Of a DNA stretch of 39,031 bases, positions 16,370 to 30,405 are shown piece by piece. Below the pieces are notes generated by a model that searched no databases, was not told the DNA's origin, and saw only the letters and a list, made by a program, of their open reading frames with translations. Made by a program: the position numbers and the translations under genes. Position 1 is the first letter of the stretch; each line of letters begins with the position of its first letter. Source of the DNA: an uncultured Collinsella sp. (lineage in GTDB: Bacteria > Actinomycetota > Coriobacteriia > Coriobacteriales > Coriobacteriaceae); NCBI GenBank assembly GCA_958348225.1, contig CATVYG010000021.1:1-39031 (forward strand), given 5' to 3'.

Positions 16370-16447
16370 ATCCGCTGCCAGAGACAGCCGGTGCGAACGG
16401 GCATCGCCCGCGAGCTTAATGGGATATCCCGCCAGCCGAGGTGGTCG
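16370..16447 (+). ncRNA. Ribosomal protein L10 leader
   Basis: The rplJ 5' leader carries the L10-leader hallmarks: AGAGACAGCCGGTGCGAA, a CGGGC-ATC-GCCCG hairpin (16398-16410), GAGCTTAAT, and a GGGATATCCC palindrome followed by GCCAGCCGAGGTGG. L10 (or the L10-L12 complex) binds this fold in many bacteria and represses its own operon. It is followed after 17 nt by an intrinsic terminator, which suggests regulation by attenuation. Boundaries are approximate. Confidence 0.8.
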
Positions 16448-16464
16448 AGTAGATATGTCTTCTC

Positions 16465-16501
16465 GCCCCCGTCGCTCATGCAGCGCGGGGGCTTTCTTTT
16501 T
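16465..16501 (+). terminator. Attenuator in the rplJ leader
   Basis: GCCCCCG stem paired with CGGGGGC (with a further CGC/GCG helix past a bulged T), then TTTCTTTTT. It lies between the L10 leader and the rplJ ribosome site, 66 nt before the start codon. Confidence 0.85.
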
Positions 16502-16566
16502 GGACATGCCCCCGTCACGTCCTTGTGGCGGACCGTGCCCGGAAAGAATTCGAGGAGGTGTAATTC

Positions 16567-17088
16567 ATGCCCCAGCAGTACAAAATCGACAAGGTTGCAG
16601 AGATCGAGTCCCGTATCGCCGAGAACGCCGGTCTGTTCGTCGTCAACTACAACGGTCTGACGGTTAAGCAGGCTCAGGAGCTGCGTCATCAACTTCGCGA
16701 GTGCGGCGCCGAGATGAAGGTCTACAAGAACAACCTGGTCAAGATCGCTCTCAAGAACCAGGAGCAGCCCGAGCTCGACGAGATCCTCGCCGGCCCCGTC
16801 GCTTATGTGTTCTACGAGACCGAGCCGGTCGAGGCCGCTAAGACCCTTAAAGACTTCTCCGCTAAGTCCAAGGGCGTCCTTGAGATCAAGGGCGGTATCT
16901 CCGACGGCAAGGTCGTTTCCGCTGATGATGTTAAGGCTATCGCCGAGCTGCCCACCAAGGACCAGCTTCTCGGCCAGATCGCCGGTCTCATCTCCGGTTT
17001 CGCTCGCGACATCGCTGTCTGCGTCAACGGCGTTTCCTCTGGTCTCGCTCGTTCGATCCAGCAGGTCTCCGAGCAGAAGGCAGCCTAG
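16567..17088 (+). CDS. rplJ: 50S ribosomal protein L10
   Basis: Base of the ribosomal stalk that anchors L7/L12 dimers to 23S rRNA, and autoregulator of the operon. 173 aa, normal length. The N-terminal RNA-binding domain (KVAEIESRIAENAGLFVVNY, VKQAQELRHQLRECGAEMKV, YKNNLVKIAL) is followed by the C-terminal helix that carries L12 (LLGQIAGLISGFARDIAVCV). GAGGAGG 8 nt upstream of the ATG. First gene of rplJ-rplL. The rplK and rplA genes that often precede it are absent; an aminotransferase and element A lie upstream. Confidence 0.98.
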   Translation: MPQQYKIDKVAEIESRIAENAGLFVVNYNGLTVKQAQELRHQLRECGAEMKVYKNNLVKIALKNQEQPELDEILAGPVAYVFYETEPVEAAKTLKDFSAKSKGVLEIKGGISDGKVVSADDVKAIAELPTKDQLLGQIAGLISGFARDIAVCVNGVSSGLARSIQQVSEQKAA

Positions 17089-17103
17089 TCGCTGTTTTCA
17101 CCC

Positions 17104-17139
17104 GCGGCGGCAACGCCGCACCCCTGGCGCATTCGCGCC
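17104..17139 (+). promoter_or_regulatory. Two small hairpins between rplJ and rplL
   Basis: GCGGCG-GCAA-CGCCGC (17104-17119) and GGCGC-ATTC-GCGCC (17126-17139), the latter followed by GTGTTTTAAC. They may help set the higher dose of L12 over L10 by partial termination or by protecting the rplL mRNA; this is inference. Confidence 0.35.
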
Positions 17140-17190
17140 GTGTTTTAACTGATCTCCGTGCACAGACACGGAAACCGAAAGGACTTAGAA

Positions 17191-17568
17191 ATGGCTAAGC
17201 TTACCACCGATGAGATCATCGATGCTCTTAAGGAAATGACCCTTCTCGAGGCTTCCGAGCTCGTTAAGGCTATCGAGGACACCTTCGGCGTTTCCGCCGC
17301 TGCTCCTGCCGCCGTTGTCGCCGCTCCCGCTGCTGGCGCTGCTGAGGCCGAGGAGAAGACCGAGTTTGACGTCGTGCTCGAGGGCTTCGGCGACAACAAG
17401 ATCCAGGTCATCAAGGCCGTCCGTGAGCTCACCAACCTTGGCCTGAAGGAGGCCAAGGAGGTCGTCGAGGGCGCTCCCAAGGCTGTTCTCGAGGGTGCCA
17501 AGAAGGAGGACGCCGAGGCTGCCAAGGAGAAGCTCGAGGCTGCTGGCGCTGCTGTCACCCTCAAGTAA
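17191..17568 (+). CDS. rplL: 50S ribosomal protein L7/L12
   Basis: Stalk protein that recruits translation GTPases such as the EF-G encoded at 30406. 125 aa, usual length. N-terminal dimerisation/L10-binding helices (TTDEIIDALKEMTLLEASEL) are followed by an Ala-rich hinge (~residues 37-55) and the C-terminal domain (FDVVLEGFGDNKIQVIKAVR, GLKEAKEVVEGAPK). Start at 17191 with GAAAGGA upstream. The frame is open to 17158, but the family start is MAKLTTDE. Followed by a strong terminator; rpoB does not follow directly, as it would in many bacteria. Confidence 0.98.
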   Translation: MAKLTTDEIIDALKEMTLLEASELVKAIEDTFGVSAAAPAAVVAAPAAGAAEAEEKTEFDVVLEGFGDNKIQVIKAVRELTNLGLKEAKEVVEGAPKAVLEGAKKEDAEAAKEKLEAAGAAVTLK

Positions 17569-17595
17569 TCAGGCTTTCTCGCCAGATTTCTTTGC

Positions 17596-17628
17596 AGACG
17601 GGGTTCGCATTGCGAACCCCGTCTTTTT
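17596..17628 (+). terminator. Terminator of rplJL
   Basis: 14-bp perfect stem AGACGGGGTTCGCA / TGCGAACCCCGTCT with a very tight loop, then TTTTT. In the rest of the ~250-bp gap to galU there is an AT-rich repeat (ATTAACG at 17771 and 17781, with the palindrome TTAACGTTAA), possibly a promoter or operator. Confidence 0.93.
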
Positions 17629-17881
17629 CGTTTTGATCCCTCTATTTTGTTGGCTCGGCATACAAATTGCTGCCGCTTGCGGTGCTTTGGCGTTGCTACC
17701 GTTGGGCGATAAAATTGCACCATTCGAGCAATAATTTGCGTTGACCTGCTGAAGAATGGCGCTTGCCTACATTAACGTTAATTAACGGCGGTAAGATAAA
17801 CCGGTATCGCAATTTGGTCTGCGGCCGCCGTGCCGCACGCACAGGGCGCATCCTGCGCCTGCGAAAGGATCCTTGAATAAC

Positions 17882-18790
17882 ATGAAGGCAATCATCCCCG
17901 CCGCCGGTCTTGGCACGCGTTTTCTGCCTGGCACCAAGTGCACGCCTAAAGAGATGCTGCCGGTGCTCGACAAACCGGTCATCCAGTACGTCGTTGAGGA
18001 GGCGCTCGACCCCGATGAGATCGACGATGCTATTATCGTCACCTCTCCTGGCAAGCCCGAGTTGCTGAGCTACTTCCAGCCCGATCGCTCGCTCGAGAAC
18101 CTGCTTCGCGAGCGTGGCAAGGACGCCTACGCCGACGCCGTCGCCCATGCTGGTGGTATGCCGGTCGACTTCCGTTATCAGTACGAGCCCAAGGGCCTTG
18201 GCCACGCCATTCGCTCTGCCGCCGACGCTGTGGCAGGGGAGAACTTCCTGGTTCTTCTGGGCGATTACGTTGTGCCCAACCGTGACATCTGCGACAAGAT
18301 GCTTGCCGTCTCCAAGGAACACGGTGGCGCTTCTGTTATCGCCGTTGCCGCGTGCGCTCCCGAGGAGGTCAGCCGCTATGGCGTTATCGCCGGCGATCGC
18401 GTGGGCGCTCTCGAGGGCTTCGAGAATGCCGCCGACGACGAGCCCGGTGCCGTTTGGCGTATCGGCGGCCTGGTCGAGAAGCCCGCTCCCGAGGCGGCTC
18501 CGTCCAACCTGTACATCGTCGGTCGCTACCTGCTGAGCCCGTTGGTCATGGATCTGCTGGCCGATCAGCAGGCCGGTAAGGGCGGCGAGATCCAGCTGAC
18601 CGACGCCATGGCCCGCTCGCTCGACCGCGAGGCCATGTATGCCGTCGTCATCGACCCGCTGTCGGGCTACGATACCGGTACCCCGTCTGGCTGGATGGCT
18701 ACCAACGCCCTCATGGCTGCAAGCGATCCTCGCTTTGCCGGCGCCTTCTGGGATGCCATCGACGAGCGCGGCGGTTTGATGCGCAAATAA
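17882..18790 (+). CDS. galU: UTP-glucose-1-phosphate uridylyltransferase
   Basis: Makes UDP-glucose from UTP and glucose-1-phosphate for cell-surface glycans and galactose metabolism. 302 aa. Nucleotide-binding motif AAGLGTRFLPGTKCTPKEML at the N-terminus, then QYEPKGLGHAI, VLLGDYVV with the metal-binding Asp, the GGLVEKP segment and GGEIQLTDA. I chose the ATG at 17882; a TTG at 17873 in frame is also possible, since AAAGGA (17864-17869) is 3 nt from TTG and 12 nt from ATG. It is a single-gene unit with its own terminator, set between rplL and rpoB. Confidence 0.95.
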   Translation: MKAIIPAAGLGTRFLPGTKCTPKEMLPVLDKPVIQYVVEEALDPDEIDDAIIVTSPGKPELLSYFQPDRSLENLLRERGKDAYADAVAHAGGMPVDFRYQYEPKGLGHAIRSAADAVAGENFLVLLGDYVVPNRDICDKMLAVSKEHGGASVIAVAACAPEEVSRYGVIAGDRVGALEGFENAADDEPGAVWRIGGLVEKPAPEAAPSNLYIVGRYLLSPLVMDLLADQQAGKGGEIQLTDAMARSLDREAMYAVVIDPLSGYDTGTPSGWMATNALMAASDPRFAGAFWDAIDERGGLMRK

Positions 18791-18811
18791 GCCTTTCGGG
18801 CATCGACATTT

Positions 18812-18845
18812 ACGGGTGCGGACTTCGGTTCGCGCCCGTTTTTTT
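18812..18845 (+). terminator. Terminator of galU
   Basis: 12-bp stem with two G-T wobbles around a TTCG tetraloop, then seven T. Lies 21 nt past the galU stop. Confidence 0.92.
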
Positions 18846-18888
18846 ATAAGAGCTGCGATTGCCAGCCCTCTGTTCACAGAAAATATAT

Positions 18889-18900
18889 GAACAGGTGTTC
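18889..18900. promoter_or_regulatory. Candidate SOS (LexA) box
   Basis: GAACAGGTGTTC is a perfect 5+5 palindrome around GG and fits the Gram-positive LexA site GAAC-N4-GTTC, including the RNRY middle. It lies 180 bp before rpoB, within a larger imperfect inverted repeat (ACAGAAAAT at 18876, ATTTTCTGT at 18924). A possible promoter (TTGCCA 18859, AT-rich -10 near 18883) overlaps it. No damage-response gene is visible nearby, so chance is not excluded. Confidence 0.4.
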
Positions 18901-18978
18901 GATACACATACATTTACCTGCGCATTTTCTGTCGAAAAACTTTGCTACTCCAAAAACTCAATCGCGTCAAGGCTTTTC

Positions 18979-19006
18979 TTGCTCAACGGTCGGTACCTGA
19001 TAAACT
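18979..19006 (+). promoter_or_regulatory. Candidate rpoBC promoter
   Basis: -35 TTGCTC (18979-18984), 16-bp spacer, extended -10 TGA-TAAACT (TG at 18998-18999, hexamer 19001-19006). The start codon is 73 nt downstream. Confidence 0.5.
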
Positions 19007-19079
19007 ATTAGGTTGCGATAACTGGCGAAGCTATGCCTCGCCAATCCACCGAGCATTTCCGTGAAGGAGGAAAAACCTG

Positions 19080-22571
<3,492 letters not shown>

Positions 22572-22577
22572 TTGACT

Positions 22578-27053
<4,476 letters not shown>

Positions 27054-27059
27054 CTAGTT

Positions 27060-27081
27060 CCGCCGTTCTAACGAACGGCGG
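27060..27081 (+). terminator. Small hairpin after rpoC
   Basis: Perfect 9-bp stem CCGCCGTTC / GAACGGCGG, loop TAAC, 6 nt past the stop. No T-run; probably a 3'-end stabiliser or pause hairpin ahead of the terminators below. Confidence 0.5.
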
Positions 27082-27097
27082 CGATCTCCGTCGCTGC

Positions 27098-27197
27098 GCG
27101 GCTCCCAGAGCTACAATCTGTCATTCAAAAGGCAGGGCATGACCAAAAGGTCAATGCCCTGCCTTTTTCATGCCACCTTGTACGCTCTGGGGGCCGC
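27098..27197 (+). repeat. Two-stem structured repeat, copy 2
   Basis: Outer stem 27098-27111 with 27184-27197 (14 pairs, one wobble) around the inner hairpin 27131-27144 with 27149-27163 (loop AAAA, one bulge). It aligns along its length with copy 1 at 4487-4583. Both stems differ in sequence between copies but largely keep pairing, which supports a real folded structure. Here the inner hairpin also serves as the rpoBC terminator. Confidence 0.68.
27127..27168 (+). terminator. rpoBC terminator (bidirectional form)
   Basis: Stem of about 18 bp with one bulged A, loop AAAA, preceded by AAAA and followed by TTTTT, so it could act on both strands. Inner hairpin of structured repeat copy 2. Confidence 0.85.
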
Positions 27198-27234
27198 TCG
27201 CTTGCGTATGCTCAACCTGTTGCGTTCCGTCGAT

Positions 27235-27263
27235 CCCTTGCCAATAAGGGGCAGGGTTTTTTT
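27235..27263 (+). terminator. Second terminator before the sigma-factor gene
   Basis: CCCTTGCC / GGCAGGG stem (one bulged T), then seven T (27257-27263). It insulates the ECF promoter from rpoBC read-through. Confidence 0.75.
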
Positions 27264-27286
27264 GGTAGGTTATTCCTGCTTGAATT

Positions 27287-27315
27287 TGAAACATATCGTT
27301 CGGTCAAAGCGTATC
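27287..27315 (+). promoter_or_regulatory. ECF-type promoter of the sigma-factor operon
   Basis: TGAAAC (27287-27292), 17-bp spacer, CGTATC (27310-27315). This is the form of sigma-W/X-type ECF promoters (TGAAAC then CGTA/CGTC) and lies 48 nt before the sigma gene, which suggests autoregulation. Confidence 0.6.
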
Positions 27316-27363
27316 TATGGTGAGGGCCTCAGCAAGAATCATTAACGTCACCGGGAGGTGATT

Positions 27364-27882
27364 ATGGAAGAACAAGCATTTAGACAGGCGGTCGAGGATC
27401 ACCGTGATGTCGTGTTTCGAATCGCATTGACGTACCTGCGCGATCGTGCCGATGCCGACGATATTGCCCAGGATGTCTTTCTTAAGTTGCTTAAAAGCGA
27501 TGGACACTTTGAAAGTTGGGAGCATCTTCGTCGCTGGCTTATTCGGGTCACGATCAATGAATGCAAATCGCTCTTTCGAAAGCCATGGAGGCGCATAGAG
27601 GATATTGAGAACTTGGCCGATTCACTCTCGGCAGCGCAGGATGAGACCAAGGTGGTCCTGTCAGACGTTATGCGACTTCCGGAACGATTCCGTGTTCCCA
27701 TCGTGCTCTATTACTATCTAGGCTTTTCGACCTCAGAGATTGCCGAGTTGTTGCATGTACCAGCCGCGACCGTTCGAACGCGTTTAGCTCGCGGTCGATC
27801 GAAGCTCAAATTCATCCTAGAGGAGGGCGACCGTGAAATCCAATCAAATCAAGCAGGCCTTCGAGTCCATCCAAGCCGATAG
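27364..27882 (+). CDS. ECF-type RNA polymerase sigma factor
   Basis: Alternative sigma factor of 172 aa. Region 2 is at ~14-75 (VVFRIALTYLRDRADADDIA followed by QDVFLKLLKS, and HLRRWLIRVTINECKSLFRK). Region 4 is at ~105-155 (LPERFRVPIVLYYYLGFSTS, then EIAELLHVPAATVRTRLARG). There is no region 1 or 3. I chose the ATG at 27364, since GGGAGG (27353-27358) lies 5 nt upstream and overlaps the alternative GTG at 27358. Its 3' end overlaps the membrane-protein gene by 50 bp, in the usual sigma/anti-sigma pairing. The signal it answers to is unknown; the promoter form points to envelope stress. Confidence 0.93.
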   Translation: MEEQAFRQAVEDHRDVVFRIALTYLRDRADADDIAQDVFLKLLKSDGHFESWEHLRRWLIRVTINECKSLFRKPWRRIEDIENLADSLSAAQDETKVVLSDVMRLPERFRVPIVLYYYLGFSTSEIAELLHVPAATVRTRLARGRSKLKFILEEGDREIQSNQAGLRVHPSR

Positions 27883-28909
27883 CAATCTTGCAGATCGCGT
27901 CCTTAATACCGCTGCGGGTGAGCCGCTTCATCGAAAGGGCCACGCGAAGCCTCTCTATGTTGCCGTAATCGGATGTCTTGTCGGAGTGCTGGCGACCGGA
28001 GGGGTTGCCTACGCCGTCGTCAATTCCAGATATTTTGCCTCAGCCTGGGGAAACCACGGCAACGGGGATTCCATTACCTGGACCAACGGTGGCTCATCGG
28101 GGACTAAATACACCTACACCAGAGAGTTTGGTGACGGCATTGCGCCCCAAAGCCTGGAGGGCACAGTCCAGAAGGTTGATCTGTCCGTCGAGGGTAATGG
28201 CTATACGCTCGATATCCATGAGATGGCTATTGACCAAAACGGCTGCGGAGCCGTGACGTTTACGTTGTCCAATCCAAATGGCGTTAACTACTACAAGCCG
28301 GCAGCAGAGACAGGCGAACTTGTTCTCTATGGTGAAGAAGAGCAAGGCATCGGTACGCCCAGCATGAACTTCGGCGAGGAATGGGCTGACACACGCTGCA
28401 CCATTGATAAGGACACATCAAGCGATACTGTCATTAATGGCACGATGTACTTTGCATCTTGGAATCGCGATCGAGATTTACGACGCGCTGTCACTTGGAA
28501 TATCTCCTGGACAGAGGGCGAAGGCGAGGATGCGAAGCCGTTCGAGGCATCGACGCCCGAGTTTAGCGTCGGAGCGTACGTCGATACAAAGGAACTCCGC
28601 TCCGATGACTCGCCTCTCGAGATCAGCCCGTTTTCCATCCAGACGCACATCGATGATCTGGGCATTGACGCAGTCACGAAAAAGTTGACCGTTACCTACA
28701 AGGATGGATCGGAGCAGATTATCGAAGATGATGCTGCGGGCGCGTACAATTTCTATGTCTCGCTGACGCGCAATAGCGGAGAGAACATCTCGGTGCCGAC
28801 AAAACTGATCAATGTCGATCAGGTGGTCTCGGTAACCCTTGAGGGCACGAGGTACACATCAACAGGAGAGACCGAAACAGAAGTACCCTTTACCATCGTC
28901 TATTCGTAA
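27833..28909 (+). CDS. Membrane-anchored putative anti-sigma factor
   Basis: 358-aa single-pass membrane protein. A cytoplasmic N-terminal ~40 residues (NQIKQAFESIQADSNLADRV) is followed by one transmembrane helix (41-63, LYVAVIGCLVGVLATGGVAY) and a ~290-aa extracytoplasmic domain rich in beta-strands, Asp, Thr and Gly. The short inner segment would hold the sigma factor and the outer domain would sense the envelope or a ligand. No zinc-binding HxxxCxxC anti-sigma motif is present, so it is not of the classic ZAS type; its assignment rests on context and layout. GTG start within the sigma gene, with AGGAGG about 8 nt upstream, so translation is coupled. A terminator follows at 28915. Confidence 0.75.
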   Translation: MKSNQIKQAFESIQADSNLADRVLNTAAGEPLHRKGHAKPLYVAVIGCLVGVLATGGVAYAVVNSRYFASAWGNHGNGDSITWTNGGSSGTKYTYTREFGDGIAPQSLEGTVQKVDLSVEGNGYTLDIHEMAIDQNGCGAVTFTLSNPNGVNYYKPAAETGELVLYGEEEQGIGTPSMNFGEEWADTRCTIDKDTSSDTVINGTMYFASWNRDRDLRRAVTWNISWTEGEGEDAKPFEASTPEFSVGAYVDTKELRSDDSPLEISPFSIQTHIDDLGIDAVTKKLTVTYKDGSEQIIEDDAAGAYNFYVSLTRNSGENISVPTKLINVDQVVSVTLEGTRYTSTGETETEVPFTIVYS

Positions 28910-28914
28910 GGTCT

Positions 28915-28949
28915 GAGGTCGCTTCCTACTAGGGAAAGCGGCCTCTTTT
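28915..28949 (+). terminator. Terminator of the sigma/anti-sigma operon
   Basis: GAGGTCGCTTCC paired with GGGAAAGCGGCCTC (one wobble, one bulge), then TTTT. The 552-bp gap 28910-29461 holds this terminator, then a stretch (28950-29117) where I see nothing firm, then element B and the rpsL promoter. Confidence 0.8.
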
Positions 28950-29117
28950 GCGGTAAATGGGCGGTTAAAGCGAGCGATTTACTTCCGAAAGCGCCGCCGA
29001 TTTCCATGCGACAGATGAGAGCAGATCATCGCTGGAGTGCGACGTTTACCCAGATAAAACCGACCAAAATAAACCTGTCCCTTTTTGGAAGGGAATGTTG
29101 CCCCGACGAGCACGTCG

Positions 29118-29254
29118 GATTCCCGGCCCGGGCGGCCCAGGTTTTAAGTTTGTCGCGAGTTCCGCACGCAAAGGAAAGCACTTAATGTGCTTTCCGTCTT
29201 GCGCAGGACTGTAGAGCAGCAAACTTAAAACCTGGGCCGCCCGGGCCGGGAATC
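29118..29254 (+). repeat. Large inverted-repeat element B
   Basis: Perfect 35-bp arms (29118-29152 with 29220-29254) enclose a 67-nt core with a 9-bp hairpin (29173-29181 with 29187-29195, loop TTAAT). TTCCGCACG (29160), the central hairpin and CAGGAC (29204) match element A, with total core spacing 50 nt here and 51 nt there. The arms share only an imperfect GGGCG/AGGTTTT segment with those of A. No coding capacity I would support. It sits 86 bp upstream of the rpsL promoter. Confidence 0.8.
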
Positions 29255-29339
29255 AGCCCAAGCGCACAGGAGGGGATTCCTTTTGTGTAGGGTTTGCGGA
29301 AATATGCCAATTTTGGGATACGCCCGGCGGCGTGGTCTG

Positions 29340-29368
29340 TTGACGACACAGCTATCGGCACGTATCCT
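29340..29368 (+). promoter_or_regulatory. rpsL-operon promoter
   Basis: -35 TTGACG (29340-29345), exact 17-bp spacer, -10 TATCCT (29363-29368). The start codon is 94 nt downstream. Confidence 0.78.
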
Positions 29369-29461
29369 ATCGAACTGCGTGTTTCGTAGGGGGATGCTGA
29401 CCCCTCGATTCAAGCCGTTGCACTTTACAGAAAGCTGGAATCATTCGAGAAGGAGTACGCT

Positions 29462-29839
29462 TTGCCTACTATTAACCAGCTGGTTCGCCAGGGCCGTCGT
29501 TCCGTGCCCAAGAAGTCCAAGAACGCTGCTCTGCAGCACAACTCCCAGAAGCGCGGCGTGTGCACCCGCGTCTTCACCACGAGCCCCAAGAAGCCGAACT
29601 CGGCTCTTCGTAAGGTTGCCCGTGTTCGCCTCGTCAACGGCATCGAAGTTACTGCTTACATCCCGGGTGAGGGCCACAACCTGCAGGAGCACTCCATCGT
29701 GCTCGTCCGCGGCGGTCGTGTCCGTGACCTCCCTGGTGTCCGTTATCACGTCATCCGTGGCGCCTACGACGCTGCTCCGGTCCAGAACCGTATGCAGGCC
29801 CGTTCCAAGTACGGTGCTAAGCGCCCCAAGGCTAAATAA
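29462..29839 (+). CDS. rpsL: 30S ribosomal protein S12
   Basis: Decoding-centre protein of the small subunit, 125 aa. PTINQLVRQGRR start, KRGVCTRVFTTSPKKPNSAL with Lys43, and GGRVRDLPGVRYHVIRG. At position 88 (E. coli gene numbering, ungapped) it has Arg where most bacteria have Lys; K88R is a classic streptomycin-resistance change. The start codon is TTG, unusual for so highly expressed a gene, with AAGGAG 6 nt upstream deciding it. First gene of rpsL-rpsG-fusA-rpsJ, driven by the promoter at 29340. Confidence 0.98.
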   Translation: MPTINQLVRQGRRSVPKKSKNAALQHNSQKRGVCTRVFTTSPKKPNSALRKVARVRLVNGIEVTAYIPGEGHNLQEHSIVLVRGGRVRDLPGVRYHVIRGAYDAAPVQNRMQARSKYGAKRPKAK

Positions 29840-29912
29840 GCCAGATAACGTTTTGATACTTTCGCCGTGTGCCGCCTAAGCGCCGCACGGTAGACACTTA
29901 AGGAGATTTCAC

Positions 29913-30386
29913 ATGCCGCGTCGTGCAGCAGCTAATCGTCGTGAGGTTCAGCCTGACGCCGTTTACAACAACCGCCTGGTGACTCAGCTCATCAACAAGG
30001 TCCTTCTTGACGGCAAGAAGGCCACCGCTGAGCGCATCGTTTACACCGCTTTCGAGATCGTTGCCGAGAAGTCCGAGGGTGGCGACGCTCTCGCTACCTT
30101 CAAGAAGGCTATGGACAACGTCAAGCCCACGCTCGAAGTTAAGCCCAAGCGTGTCGGTGGCGCTACCTATCAGGTCCCGATGGAGGTCAACTCTCGTCGT
30201 TCCACCGCTCTGGGTATCCGCTGGATCGTCAACTTCTCCCGCGCTCGCAAGGAGAAGACCATGGCCGAGCGTCTCGCCAACGAGATCCTCGACGCTTCCA
30301 ACGGCCTGGGCGCTTCCGTCAAGAAGCGTGAGGACGTCTTCAAGATGGCCGAGGCCAACCGCGCGTTCTCTCACTATCGTTGGTAA
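29913..30386 (+). CDS. rpsG: 30S ribosomal protein S7
   Basis: Primary binding protein of the 16S rRNA 3' domain, 157 aa, usual length. Conserved MPRRAAANRREVQPDAVYNN start and ATYQVPMEVNSRRSTALGIR core, with the C-terminal AFSHYRW typical of S7. Lies 73 bp after rpsL and 19 bp before fusA; AAGGAG precedes the ATG. In E. coli S7 autoregulates the str operon by binding the rpsL-rpsG spacer; here the spacer holds a short GC-rich stretch (CCGTGTGCCGC then GCGCCGCACGG) that can fold partly, which may serve likewise. Confidence 0.98.
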   Translation: MPRRAAANRREVQPDAVYNNRLVTQLINKVLLDGKKATAERIVYTAFEIVAEKSEGGDALATFKKAMDNVKPTLEVKPKRVGGATYQVPMEVNSRRSTALGIRWIVNFSRARKEKTMAERLANEILDASNGLGASVKKREDVFKMAEANRAFSHYRW

Positions 30387-30405
30387 GTTAAGGTAAGGAA
30401 CTAAC

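Noticed and set aside
16101..16507. Small open frames across element A and the L10 leader
   Set aside because: They arise from the palindromic GC-rich arms, exist on both strands and have no ribosome site.
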